From Meandrina meandrites (taxonomy: Eukaryota > Cnidaria > Anthozoa > Scleractinia > Meandrinidae), in assembly GCA_963693305.1 (NCBI GenBank), contig OY855905.1:1385201-1449200 (forward strand): a stretch of DNA of 64,000 nucleotides, written 5' to 3'. Positions 1 to 12,300 of this stretch are shown here, piece after piece. Made by a program: the position numbers and the translations under genes. Below the pieces are notes generated by a model, which was given only the letters and a program-made list of their open reading frames with translations, was not told the DNA's origin and ran no database searches. Position 1 is the first letter of the stretch; each line of letters opens with the position of its first letter.

Positions 1-86
1 TGACCGATTTTGACCGGATGTGACGTCATTTGTTGTTGGATGATTCAGATACGAAAATTTGAGGAGTTTTCTGCCCCGCCCCTGGG

Positions 87-187
87 TAGGCTCGATTTCC
101 AGCCGCTTTTTCGGGAAAATGAGCCTGCGGTCATCCCCCCGGGGAGGAAAAAGACCGGACCCGAGAATACGGCGGAAATCGAGCCTA
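87..187. repeat. Imperfect inverted repeat, about 100 bp
   Basis: The left arm TAGGCTCGATTTCC returns inverted as GGAAATCGAGCCTA at the right end, and the inner GCCG and CGGG parts also pair. It is a hairpin-type MITE or decayed foldback. I see no coding sequence in 1-407 that I can support; short open frames here overlap the hairpin. Confidence 0.6.
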
Positions 188-407
188 CTAATATGGCGCC
201 AAAACATGGATGAGAGCAAGTAGACAAATAACTTGAGTTTATTTCGTAGGACGCAAGTCAAAGTGAAAATTTAATCTTCTCAGTGGATTCGCAATAAAAC
301 ATTTCTATGTATCTCTAAATTTGCTACCATAAAATGGCAAAGGTAAGTAAGGTGACCGTGATAAATATTGATAAGTTACGCTCTGGCGGCCATGCGACGC
401 GAGATTT

Positions 408-805
408 CAGGGGCACCCAACGACAATTTTCGGAAAAATATCTGTTCGGAAGACGATTTGAGATCTAGAATTTTCGGAACATTTGTTGTAAAATTTCTTG
501 CTTGCCTGCCTCTTCTAGGATTTTCGAACATCTAAAATATGGTATTATTGCCCATTTTTAACGGATTTCTACCCTTAAAAGGTCACCTAGAATTTTCGGG
601 AGCCTTTTTTCTGGCTGAAATTTTCGAAAAGGTAAGTTTTGATCCCTATAATTTTCGGATCACTAGACTTTCAGCTAAGAAATCCGAACAGATGAAAAGT
701 TTTTAGGGGATGAAAATACGCCTATATCTACCATTTAAATACTAAAATACGTTCAATAATGCTAAGTTAAGTGGTTTTGAACTATATTCTCGTTGGGTGC
801 CCCTG
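408..805. mobile_element. 398-bp non-autonomous DNA transposon with 6-bp TSD
   Basis: The ends are inverted: CAGGGGCACCCAACGA on the left and TCGTTGGGTGCCCCTG on the right. AGATTT flanks both sides (402-407 and 806-811) as a target duplication. The interior repeats the motif ATTTTCGG or close variants about six times. It has no ORF. The superfamily is not assigned. Confidence 0.8.
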
Positions 806-895
806 AGATTTGCAAAGCGATGAAAACAAAAGAAGCCACACAATGACTTTTAAGTAACAGTGTATTTAATGGGGATCAGATCATGGCCATTTTAC

Positions 896-1139
896 CTGGA
901 GTTGATGTAGTTTTCTTCCGTGGTTTTTCGATCTTGACGACCTCTCCGTTGTTCAATGCTAGCCAGCCTCGTAACTCTTCAATTGCTGACTCGTCGAGTA
1001 GCAGAGTAATCTACAGGAGATTTCTTGATTATATTAGGCGTCAAAACATTTAAAAAAAAAAGAAGAAATAAGAAAGTAACACGCATCTCTCCACCAGCCT
1101 TACCTTTCTTGTATTCGAATCGCCCGCCACAGCCGCCAT
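896..1139 (-). CDS. 5' exons of an unrecognised spliced gene
   Basis: Two small coding exons can be joined in phase on the minus strand. Exon 1 (1104-1139) starts at an ATG in a Kozak-like setting and encodes MAAVAGDSNTRK before a strong donor (AAAG|GTAAGG). Exon 2 follows a TGTAG acceptor (896-1010) and adds about 38 residues, acidic and then Lys-rich (DESAIEELRGW ... EKPRKK). It ends at CAG|GTAAAA. If the last donor is used, the gene runs off or past the left edge; if not, translation stops at 876 and gives a 56-residue protein. No family is recognised. The clean splice sites and the biased composition are the only evidence. Confidence 0.5.
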
Positions 1140-1734
1140 ATTGGATTTGATCCCCACTCGTCAAAGTTGATTGGCAAATGAGCATGCTTCCCAGGAAAGC
1201 CTCCTTTTATGGTGGAACCCCGCCCAATATATGGCCAACCTCGGCCAACACGGTCACTTATTTTTTGTCCCGGAGAAATACCCATACAATTTCTTATAAT
1301 AAAACACCATTTATCTATACACATTGATTATAGCATCTGCATAAAATATATTTTATTTGTTTTCACCTTTCTATCAATTTATTTTTCTATGATAAACATT
1401 TAACAAGCAAGAAGCAACAAACATTACAACATTTGGACTTGCCTTATTGATTTTTATAACATAACTGTTAATTCCAATCTACATGATTTATAAACTTTAG
1501 ATTTGGCCTGTGAAATTTACAATAATCTAATACAAAATCAATTGACAATCATAACATTAAATTTCACAGCCGAGCCTAAATTAATTTTAAACCTGTAGTT
1601 TCCACCTCGAAAAACATACATGACTTTTTTTGTACATCCTAATTTTATCAGGGTGAATTTGAACCAATGTTTGAATAGCTTTTTTTTAAAACAGCTTGCA
1701 AACTGCCCAATTTTAATGTCAGTGGTCTTTTTTT
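1140..1734. other. AT-rich stretch without a supported gene
   Basis: The first part is presumably the promoter and 5' UTR of the minus-strand exon pair. The rest is AT-rich with no splice-consistent coding potential. Confidence 0.5.
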
Positions 1735-1823
1735 TAGCCTGCGAATACAGCCGCCTCTCACTCGTTCATGCGTTTCGCACGTAGTAGCGGGAGTCAGTGA
1801 GAGGCGGCTGTATTGGCAGGCTA
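1735..1823. mobile_element. Short palindromic MITE, family A copy 1
   Basis: This 89-bp element starts TAGCCTGCGAATACAGCCGC and ends with the inverse (one mismatch), so it is almost entirely two inverted arms. The flanks are T-rich (TCTTTTTTT and TCTTTCTTTT), consistent with an imperfect 9-10 bp target duplication. The same ends occur at 1973-2854 and 54824-54921. Confidence 0.8.
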
Positions 1824-1972
1824 TCTTTCTTTTGAAGAAAGTTATTTGATTAAATTTACTTGGATCAGTCCCTTTTTGAACTTCAGACGGCTAATACAGC
1901 TTTATACATACAAAAATTATTTTACACTAGAATCCTATACAAAAACGTATTCTGTGCCATGCAGCTAAGGAA

Positions 1973-2854
1973 TAGCCTGCGTATACAGCCGCCTCTCACT
2001 CGCTCCCGCTACTACGTGCAAAACGCGAAGAGAGACGTCTGCGATTCACGGCCAAAAATTCCATACTGATGACGTAAATCTGTCCGGAATCCGGACAGGA
2101 GCGCTTATTGGTCAACTAGGTAATTTGCATAATATATGTGAAATATAACGCCGGGTGTTATTGTGGACCAAAAGTACACCGGGTGGCGGGCGGCAGGATT
2201 ATGAAGATACACCGCAGCAATAACTTAAAACTTACATTTCTCTGATTTCTTATTTCATACCTTATTGTTGGAAGACTTAAGCAGGGTGCCACTGCAGCCA
2301 TTTCAAAACGTTCACATAAATTTTGACACGCGTGGGTTTTATTGTTGACACACACGCCGACAAAATCACAGAAGATACAGCCAACAAAATCTGAAATACG
2401 AATAATCTCAAAGGACGGTTACGAAGCATAAATTCTACAGACAAACATAATTTAATGAACAGGGGCTAGAGAAAAGAATTAGCGACATTTACTAAACCAT
2501 TTAGGACCATTTAGTGATTTCACAGCTTCGTTTTTCAAATCTTAGCTTATGTGCAACTCTAACAGGGATTTTCATGACAAAGTGTTCCGCTGTGTATGCG
2601 TCCTTGACTGCCTTGAAAGTGTTTGTGTTCAATTAATAATATTATTCAATGAATCTATTCTTCGAGCAGTGAGCTAGCAATGGGCAACTGAAAATGAAGG
2701 CATTAATTATGCGAGACCAACTGCGTGTGTTCCGGAAATCTAATTAGCGGTTAACGTCATCAGTATGGAATTTTTGGCTGTGAATCGCAGACGTCTCTCT
2801 CGCGAAATGTTAAACCGGCCGGGAGCGATGAGAGGCGGCTGTATTCGCAGGCTA
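1973..2854. mobile_element. 882-bp DNA transposon, family A copy 2, 9-bp TSD
   Basis: The long terminal inverted repeats (about 100 bp) pair TAGCCTGCGTATACAGCCGC with its inverse at 2835-2854, and the inner stretch AAAAATTCCATACTGATGAC also pairs with its inverse near 2755-2780. A perfect 9-bp duplication GCTAAGGAA flanks it (1964-1972 and 2855-2863). The 9-bp TSD and long TIRs suggest a Mutator-like non-autonomous element. No transposase is seen. Confidence 0.85.
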
Positions 2855-3116
2855 GCTAAGGAAAAACTAAGAAGGTTTTTTAACAATCCCAGCTGGCTTT
2901 TCTAGCCTTGGCACCTTCAAAATTACCCCTGCAAGTTTTTTGTTTTGTAGTAAAATTTCACTGGAGATAGACCCTCTTTCACCAGCTGAAATTAGCCATT
3001 ACCTGGCTCTAAGCTACATATAGAACATGTACAGAGTACCTCCCTGCTCAATGCCCTTGATTTAGAGTCCTACATGATCACCAAGTATGAAATATTGCTA
3101 ACGCATGTATATGTTG

Positions 3117-3118
<2 letters not shown>

Positions 3119-3158
<40 letters not shown>
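3119..3158. repeat. (AAT)n microsatellite
   Basis: About 13 uninterrupted AAT/TAA units. Confidence 0.95.
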
Positions 3159-3179
3159 GTAATTATAATAATCTAAAAT

Positions 3180-3435
3180 AGTATCGAATTTATGAGTTCG
3201 AGTTAGAAATTTTGAGTTGGAGTTAGTGTCGCCTTTATCAACAAATGAAAGCTAACCGCAAGCAAAAGGAGTGGAACTAACTGCAAGCAAACCAGAGTGG
3301 AAATAACCACAAGCAAACCAGAGTGGAGCTAACCGCAAGCAACTCAAACTCGATATTTTAACTCAAACTCAAAATTCTAACTCAAAATCAAGCTCAACTC
3401 GAAATTTTTACTCAAACTCAAACTCATGAAATGGA
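3180..3435. repeat. Degenerate tandem repeats between inverted GAGTT/AACTC blocks
   Basis: Units like AACCGCAAGCAAACCAGAGTGGA are repeated three to four times at 3250-3340. On either side GAGTTCGAGTTAG-type sequence is mirrored by AACTCAAACTC-type sequence. It looks like a simple-repeat-derived foldback. Confidence 0.6.
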
Positions 3436-3444
3436 CAGACCCTG

Positions 3445-3447
3445 ATG

Positions 3448-3528
<81 letters not shown>
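3445..3528. repeat. (AAT)n microsatellite
   Basis: About 28 units of AAT. It translates to poly-Asn in one frame, which is not a gene. Confidence 0.95.
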
Positions 3529-3533
3529 GTGGT

Positions 3534-3651
3534 GGTTCAATTTTATCCTTGGTTCAAATTTTATTTTCCTTTGTTCTTGGGTATGGTAATGTATGCTTAA
3601 TGAGCATAAAACAAAGGAAAATAAAATTTGAACCAGGGATAAAACTGAACC
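3534..3651. repeat. 118-bp hairpin MITE
   Basis: GGTTCAATTTTATCCTTGG and the AAATTTTATTTTCCTTTG block are matched by the inverse at 3612-3651. The two arms have only a short spacer and no ORF. Confidence 0.75.
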
Positions 3652-3881
3652 ACAACATATACAAATTCAAAGGTAACACAGCACACAAGCAGACCTAGAG
3701 TAGATGGGATTTTCTTGCTAAAAAGCAGACCAGAGTGAAAGTTTTTTTTTCTTGTCCATAAAAGAGAAGGGACAGAAACATTTTCAGCCTCACATTCTTC
3801 CAAAAAAGTGTGGGGAGTGGAAGAGGGCCCCAGATCTGTCACTGATTCTGAATTAGTCTATTTTATACAGTTTTGTTTACA

Positions 3882-6096
3882 CTACAGTGAAAGAAGAGCA
3901 GTATGACACATGGGGCACTTGTTCTGTACATTGAGCCATTTGCGAAGGCACAAGCTGTGAAAATAATGTCTGCATGGTGTAACTTTTGCAGCCTTCAACT
4001 CCTCCAAGCAGATGGAACAAACATCCTCCAGCTCATCAATCTCTTGTTCAGTCGCTGACGGTAAAGAATTCAACTTTTGGTTCACCTGGTGACGCTGTTT
4101 AAGACTTAGCCAGCCTTCCTTGGCTGGTGTCCAGATATTAAAGTAGAGATGAAGTATTGCCATGACAATTTGAAAAAGCGTCCATTCTAAACTGAAGTCA
4201 CAGACTCTGTAGAAAAGTACTGCTGAGATGACAAGAAACTCAAAAACTTTACAAGAGCCATTAATGAAGTACACATAGTCATCAAGTGCCTCCCATATTT
4301 GAGTTTGACGTGATTCATAAACATACAGGAGGTACAAAACTAAAGCAGCAATTATTTGAGCTATGGTGATAACATTTGGTGTGATGAACGGGATCTTCTC
4401 TTTCAGGAAGTACAAATTCAGTGCCAAATAAATGGAAGCCCCCAGAAGGGTAATGCAAAATGACAAAACTCGAAGGTGTTTGCGATACACAATGCTTGGC
4501 TGTGACGCAAGACCCAAAAGGACTGGCTCAGCTATTTCGAACATTGATCTCACCAGTGCCGAAATGATTAAATAAAATATCAGTTCCAGAAGCACAAGTT
4601 TTCTGCTGATCTTTGAGCTCGAAAGCCCAGTGTACAGACCAAGAAAGAAGAATCCAAAGCCTTCTCTCAGACCATCAGGAGAGCTGTAAGGGTCACCTGG
4701 TGGAGCGATGTTATCTTCGTGATGATAACGCTTGACAATGTTCAGAATGTACCCTGACAGCTTGTAAATTACAAAACAACAAGATGCCATTGATAAGACT
4801 GAATTGCAAGTTAACGCCATAGTTAAGTTGAATAACTGCAATGCTGTTAATGTCTCACTGGAGAACAGTAAAAAAGTTAAACCATTGTAGAGAAATAACA
4901 CCAACCATAATGCCATCATACAAAGAGGAACTTTGACCCTTCGCCAATGAAACACAACAGTGACAGTCAGTCCATACATTCTGTACATCCACTGCATGAT
5001 ATGTGCTGATGTGATGAAATGACAAACAATGTCGTGAATACATTGGTAAATGCTCATAAGAGTCAAATAAAATGCATAGCCAAAGCATATGCACAGCCAC
5101 AAAGGCGGATCATCATTTTGGCTTGAAGGTGACATGTAGCGCAACATTACGGGGAATGCCGTAATTGAAAAAAGCACTGGCTTGATGGAACTGTAGACTC
5201 TGGAGTACAGGACCAGTGATATTAAATACACAATCCAGGCTCCAGTAATCATTAAAAGCAGTAACACAGCACCATCTTCTGTGATAAGGTTTACCATTCC
5301 TTGTTCCTCCAAAGTATAGAAGAGGTTTAAGCTATTGTAGGCATTCAGAAACAGCATAAATGTCACAACAGTGATAAAAAGGGCTTGACTGTAGAAATTA
5401 ACCAGCTCATCTCGGCCCAGCAAGGAAAGTGCCAAAAACAACACAATTCCTGAAATAGTAATTAAAAATGACTAATATTAGTTTTGCTTCAAACGGATAA
5501 TGGCAATATTTTTTAAGTACATAGATTATACAGTATGCTACATATATGGCATGGAATTCAACTCTACAGGTCTCTATAAATTGTTTCACTTCCTTGATCT
5601 GGGTATGTTACATTTGGAGTTGACACAACTAATACAATTATTTTTAACGTCAGGTTATTTTCACTTTCCAACAAACAAAAAACTGTTACAATGCAATAAA
5701 TGATGTTAAAAGTATAACCAATACCCAGAAGTTACTCTCCAGATACAACTAAGCAAAACTGATTTAAATTGCCAGCTAATTTTGATAAATTATGCAATAA
5801 CATCCCTTATATATGATGAAAAATGCAAGGAAAAACTTGGGAAACACTACCATCGCTTCTAAAGTTCCTGATTACGTCGTGGACAACAGCAGATGTAAAG
5901 TATAAAATACGTAGATCACCAAAAGCTTGGAGTAAAAATAGCTTTAAACAACAAGCGAAGTGAGATGAAACCTACCTAAAAGCTGTATAATTCTTCCATA
6001 TGGTGTCCAGTCGCTGTACTGTTTGACATCTAGACAAAGTAACCACTCCAAAAGAACAAGAAATGGCACACGAAACACCACTTCGCTGAGCGCCAT
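3882..6096 (-). CDS. Multi-pass RING-H2 E3 ubiquitin ligase, RNF139/RNF145 (TRC8) family
   Basis: There are two coding exons: 5976-6096 (41 aa from ATG at 6096, donor TTTAG|GTAGG) and 3882-5449 (acceptor TTTCAG|GA), separated by a 526-bp intron and joined in phase 1, for about 562 aa. The body is a series of long hydrophobic segments, as in the TRC8 N-terminal domain, which is an ER multi-pass region related to sterol-sensing proteins. The RING lies at the C-terminus (about 518-555): Cys518/Cys521, Cys533, His535, His538, Cys541, Cys552, Cys555, which is the C3H2C3 pattern, and the LCLRKWL helix is typical of RNF139. By family, it should ubiquitinate ER proteins in sterol and ERAD control. 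It is shorter than human RNF139 (664 aa), mostly at the C-terminal tail. It could equally be the RNF145 orthologue, so I give no symbol. Confidence 0.85.
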
Positions 6097-6358
6097 GTTT
6101 CCGGAAATAGCACCACTTTCACACACTGACCTCGTCCACGCGGATAGCCCTGGGGACGAGGTTGCTTGCAACACCAAAATGGTACAACCAATCTGATTGG
6201 TTAAAGTACCTTCAAACCAATGAGTGACGCTTTTATATTTAATCGTTTGCTGATAGTACAAAGATTATGATTGGTTGCAGTTGACCAATGGAGGTAGAGG
6301 AAAGAAAATGAACAATTACCCAGTGTGCCTCGCTTTTATTCTTCACACACGTTGAATC
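6097..6358. promoter_or_regulatory. Bidirectional promoter between the RING ligase and PUF60
   Basis: The two ATGs point away from each other and are 262 bp apart. The segment must hold both 5' UTRs and both core promoters. ATTGGTT/CCAAT-type boxes occur in both orientations (near 6195, 6270 and 6284). There is no TATA box, as usual for housekeeping pairs. Confidence 0.65.
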
Positions 6359-9300
6359 ATGGCGGCCGTCGAGTTACCGACGCAAGAAAACTTGAATGGA
6401 GAGGTAAGAAACTTTACATTTTATTTTTTTGTATTCCTGCCGATCTGAAGGGTATTGTTTCTTTTTAGTTCTTGCGTTGGCCATTCTTCTTTACGCCTAT
6501 AAACCCTTCTGTATCTCGATCAATCGTTGATCAACGTACACTGTACTCACGAGTTTCAGCCATTAGCTTATGTTTGATGTGGGCAAAACAGGTTTAAGCT
6601 CATTCATCTTATTTTAGCAATATTCTGTTTGTGCTGTTTGATGTTTGATACTTTCTTGAGTTAAACTAAGAATGTGAATTTTAGAAAGCTGCTAGAGAAA
6701 AAACAGCTGATAAACATCAGGTGATTAGGCGATCAAATGAGAACAAACGACGGATCATGCTAACTGTCTGCCAGAAGGCAAATACTTGTCATAAATGGCA
6801 GAAAGTCGTTCCGTTGATGGATAATTAGTATTATATATAAAAGCAGTCATGGTTGATTGTTTGAACTCTTATTAAAAATGAATTTTATTTTTAAGGTAGT
6901 TATATTTAGCAATTATTGGATGAGGCTGAGTATGATGATATGAAGAATAATTTATGCAGATCAAGGAGGTGTTATCAGTTAAAGCAGAAGGCTAACGCAG
7001 ATAACACCCTCTGAGATCTGCATAATTCTTCATACATGTATCATATAAAAGCGGAATTCAATAATTTTTTTTTATTATTCATTCAAAATATTTCCAGAGC
7101 TCTAAGAATGCAAAATGCATTTTTTCGTCACAATGTTCAAACCTAGCGACCATTTTCCTAGCTCTGTGTTATCAAAGCTGTTGTTGCATGATGTTAATCG
7201 TCCAATAATTTTTGTATTATTGGACTATTGATGTCAATCGTCCAATAATAGAAATGTCTTCCAAATTTGGTTGTTGCTACAGTACCGCCCGAAAGTATTT
7301 ACCCATTAGCACGCGGTGAAACCTCGTCCTTGCCTCACGGTTGTGCCGCGAACACACCGCGGTGCCGCGGTAAGCTCAACCTCGTCTTGGACGAACGTGA
7401 CCGAATGCCGCGGTAAGGAAGACGCAGTATACCGCGGTGAAGAAACAATACTTACTAATTACTCCCATTGTTTCCCTCAAGCTGTGAAAAGTAATTCATG
7501 TAAGTTCATGGTTAACAATCGCTCGACCGAACTTTTTGTGTTTAAAACTTTTAAAATCGATAGATGCGAGCTATAAATCAAAACAGGGAACGGCAAACAA
7601 AGATCCCATGAAGTGAATGATAGTGTTCTTTTATAGAAGTATGTTGTTATTCATAGAGGACCCTGTTGTTATCCTTTCAATGGCCTGAAATTGCTGCATT
7701 TAAAATTACAAGGAAGACTGAGTAAAAATCGTGCCGCGCCGAATAGAACTTCCGTCGTTTCCCTTACCATATTTCAATTTACTCTCGATACTGTCGATGC
7801 ACATCAGTTTGCAACAGATAGCCTGTTCAACTTGTCATCGGGATTTTCACTGTAACGAGAAGATTTCACTGCTCCTTTGAATCATCGATTTAAATTTACC
7901 TAAACAGAAGACCGCTTCATTTCTTGCCGTGATCTTTCAAGCGACAGTGAACATCTACATCAAACGACTCGCCAGCGCGTGCCGAAAAGCTTTACTTTGC
8001 AAACGAACGTTAAAGAGATGAACGGCTATAGAAAATTATTAAACGGGTGAGGTCAAACAGATGAACAGCTAAAGAAAATTTTCGAACAGTGGAATCCAGA
8101 GGACGTAAAAACTTTCTGCCGCCAAGGTTCTCTTTACTGTCTGACGGTGAAACAAAGGCGCCCGTGTGTAAACAATGGTCATGATCGATTCATGTTTTAC
8201 GAATTCTTCGTGCGGCTCTCCTGGATACAGAAGACCGCTTCATTTCTTGCCGTGATCTTTCAAGCGACAGTGAACATCTACATCAAACGACTCGCCAGCG
8301 CGTGCCGAAAAGCTTTACTTTGCAAACGAACGTTAAAGAGATGAACGACTATAGAAAATTATTAAACGGGTGAGGTCAAACAGATAAACAGCTAAAGAAA
8401 ATTTTCGAACAGTGGAATCCAGAGGACGTAAAAACTTTCTGCCGCCAAGGTTCTCTTTACTGTCTGACGGTGAAACAAAGGCGCCCGTGTGTAAACAATG
8501 GTCATGATCGATTTATGTTTTACGAATTCTTCGTGCGGCTCTCCTGGATACTTTGTATAACAAAAAAAAGTTTCTTGCAGCAAAAACATCCCAACTTTAA
8601 AACAGCAGAGGCACAGATGAAAAGTAAAATTACAATTGTGACAAGTTATTGTTTGAAACAACTCCATGCGCGAAGGTCATGCATTTGTCGGAATGTGCTG
8701 TCTCAGCGACTGAGGACCGTGTTTAGAATTTTGCGTATATGTATATTTGGAGGTATTATTACTCGGCAAAAGTCTGGATATTTATTGTTTCTTTCAACTT
8801 TGCCACACAGATTGGATAAATAAGAAGCGAACTCAATTTTAGATCGTTGAGTTGTTTCCCAGCCCACCGCATGTCGGGGACGGCGGGACATAATGAACAT
8901 GCTTCATTTCTAAACTTTTCATCAAGACGTAAATATCATAACACTAATCGCTGACCGAGTAATCTGAGTGTCAAATTTTCAACTGACCGAAAAACCTTAC
9001 TTTTAGTCGGAATAAAATAATTCTTATCAGCAAAAGAAACAAAACGTCTAGCCGCAGGACAAATAAACAACTCGTTGGAATTAGCCGAAATTTGCATAAT
9101 CAACTATGAATGTGTCCTGAAAGATAACACATTTCCTGCAAATGTTATTGATTCCTTGTTCTTCTGGAAAACTTAAATTCGATCGTAGTAAGCGTTCGCA
9201 AAGTTAAGAAACAATCTTTTGTAAGTTGTGCTTGTGCTCATGACTGCACATTTCAACTTTACCGCAAATGTTATTGTCGCAGCACATGCTGTCACGCTTG

Positions 9301-12300
9301 TTGTTGATAGCCGTATCGCAACTTATGAATTCATCGCTGTAAAATCTAAAGATGTCTGTTTATCTCGAAATACCGAACGATATTCGTTATAGAACTACGT
9401 TCTTTAAAGCCAGACAAGCAAGTTTAACCCATTTGAAAAGATGTTTTGAAGACAACGCACTGAATGAATGCAAGTGTTGCGTTGTTTACAAACTCCCGAG
9501 AATACGGCAGGAATATAATGCGTGAGCGTTTCCACGAACCATTTCTTTCTGAATCAAAACTTGATAGTTGTCGGAGAAATCTAATTGGTTTCGTTGACGA
9601 CGATTCTTTTTGGTGTGTCGTTTTATTAGTCTAGCGGATGATTTTCTTTTCCTAGACAAAAAGACAACCTGTAAGTATTCACAGCCGGGATAATTTATAC
9701 TCGCCGGTTTCCAAATCGGTATCGAGCTTCTCTTGAAGTGGCGGTTTCATTGAATTTATGAGATGAGTGATATATCATCGAAGCGTGAAATCTTGCCTGT
9801 TGTTCTTAATGAACTCTAAACAAAAGGTAAGCAAGCCTAGTCAACTCTACCGCGTCTCACCGATTACCGCGGTATTGCTTGCCGCAAAAAACCCCGGTAA
9901 AACCGGAGATTTTTCGCGGCACGCCGCGTCTATGCCGAGGTGAGAACGCAGTATCGATCTGCAGTTTGACCGAGGTTTTACCGTGGCAAATGGGTAAGTA
10001 GTTTCGGGCGGTACTGTAGCTGGTTAGCTTGAATTAGCCGGGGATTGTAAACCAATCAGAAATGTAGAAATATTTCAAATGCATTATTAATACATTTATA
10101 CCATGCCATAGAAAATACAGCCAATCAGAACACAGAAAAGCTGTTGTATATTCCATGGTATTAAACCCAACCTTTCCGACAAAATTTAGTAAGCATATTC
10201 TCTCATGCATGGTATACCATGGAATATCCCACTTGTCACTTATATTTTCTTGGTATACACACTTGCCTAAAGGCATGTATATATACGGAGAAAATACAAG
10301 TGACTTGTGAGATATTCCATGGTATACCACTTGAAAGCATTGCATAACTATTATGTATAAACTAGTAGTAATCAGCGATTAGGGGAGTGCGTTCGACCTA
10401 AGATGGAGAGTCAGGTAGTAGCAAAAGAGCAAGATTGTCGGCAAACTATGCCATTTAATATGTCTCAAATGGAGCGATGAGGATGAGTGAGAGAGGAATC
10501 TCATCACACAACATTTTGGAGGAAAGATTGCGTGACGAGCCAAAAGAACATCTCTCTGCAAAATAAACTGGAATTTGTCGCATCAAGAAATGGGTTGTGT
10601 TGTTTTCGAAGGGGTTCAATAAACTGTGAAAAAATTGTGACACTGTAGCAGTTCTTGATATGTTAAAGCAGAATTTTTCTTTGCTTGCAAGCTATGTTAT
10701 CGTAAATTGGGTGTTATGATTGTTTGCCAAAGGTCAAAAGGAACCTCAAATAATGAATGGAACGGCAAATTCTCATTGATGTCAGAATATTGTAAAAGAC
10801 GTGAATAGAAGTCACTCCTAGCACTTCATGTGACATTCACAAAGCACAAAATCATAAATGAATGGGCAATTTGCATTCATTTCTTTTACACTAAAATTCA
10901 TATGGAATAGAAATGAATTATCATGTACACGACAAATAATTATTTATTTCACTTTAGTTATTTAATATCTTTTGGCACTACACAACTTCTAAAACTCCAC
11001 AGACTTCTACAAATACTTTCACTTCAATTTGAAAATAGATTGAGGCACAGCACATCAACTTTTCGTTCATAGTCAATACACTCATAATATTCAATAATGA
11101 TTTCCTCATCAAAATGCCTAAACATTCTGCGAATAACTATAGAATACAAATTCAGAGAAGCGATAAAACAATTTTGATCCTTATTCTACTCACACGTTTT
11201 AGATGAAATGCTAACGATATGCAATTTTAGCTAGTTTTGTGAATCGTTTTGCATGCAAACACGCTGGTTTACCTTGCCTATAAAACAACGCATCGAGTTA
11301 CTCGATTTCCACTCCTTTTACGACGTTCGGTGGCTGATAAAACTCTTCTACCTTGGATGAAAACCCTCCAAACAGCAGCGATAACAGACCATAACACAGG
11401 ACAATTTTGTCGAGAGAAATCACTCCAAACAGCAAAACAGAAGCACGTGGCATGGAGATGACGTCATTCGCCCCTGAAAAATTTTCTGGGGGGGCCAAAT
11501 TGACAAAATTGTATAGTCCATAAAAGCAAGAGTATTTCTCGATTAGGGTGCGTTCTCCTTTGTCGAACGCAGTTATGTCCGTATATGTACTGTCTGTATC
11601 ATATACATACACACTCGTTCAAACTTCAAAACAAACTGCCTATCAAGTACAAAATACCGGCTGTCAAAATTTTTAACTACATCCCTGACAAAATGTTACA
11701 CTGTTTTTGTCACTTTTTTTCAGGTCGATAAACCATCTGAAGACAAGCTTAACAATGAGAGTGAAGGTAGTCAGAGAAGAAGAAGGAAACGAGGTTTTGA
11801 TGTTGGCCCTGGAGGAGGTTGGTTGGTCTTTGCAAAATTATAATGGGAAAAAGTTTCCTGTCCCACATAAAACAATGCTTGTGTCCTTTTATTTGAATAT
11901 TTTTTCTTTTCTTTTTCAGAAAAAGGAGTCGTTTTTTTACTTTATAAGGGTGCGCTGCATTGCAATTTATGTGTTATTTTCCATTTTTGCCATCTCGTAT
12001 ACCTGTATTACAAAATAATTATTAGAAGTAAAAACTAACTTTTTTCTTCTCAAATTTAAAAAAGGATAATTTCTGGATGGTCTTAGCTGATGAGTGTTAA
12101 TGATATCTAATCAGTTTGTCTTCATACTCAAACAGCACTTGAGCTACACATGCATTGTAAAAAGAAATGTTTCTTTATTGTGATCAGAAAAATGTTTTTA
12201 GCAACATTTCACACACTATAAACTTGTCTTTAAAAGTTGTTCAACACTAAAAATTCCCCCTCTTATAAATTTCATTTCATTTCAGCTTCTCTCTTACCAA

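Noticed and set aside
3426..3698. Open frame with a long poly-Asn run
   Set aside because: It is the translation of the (AAT)n microsatellite.
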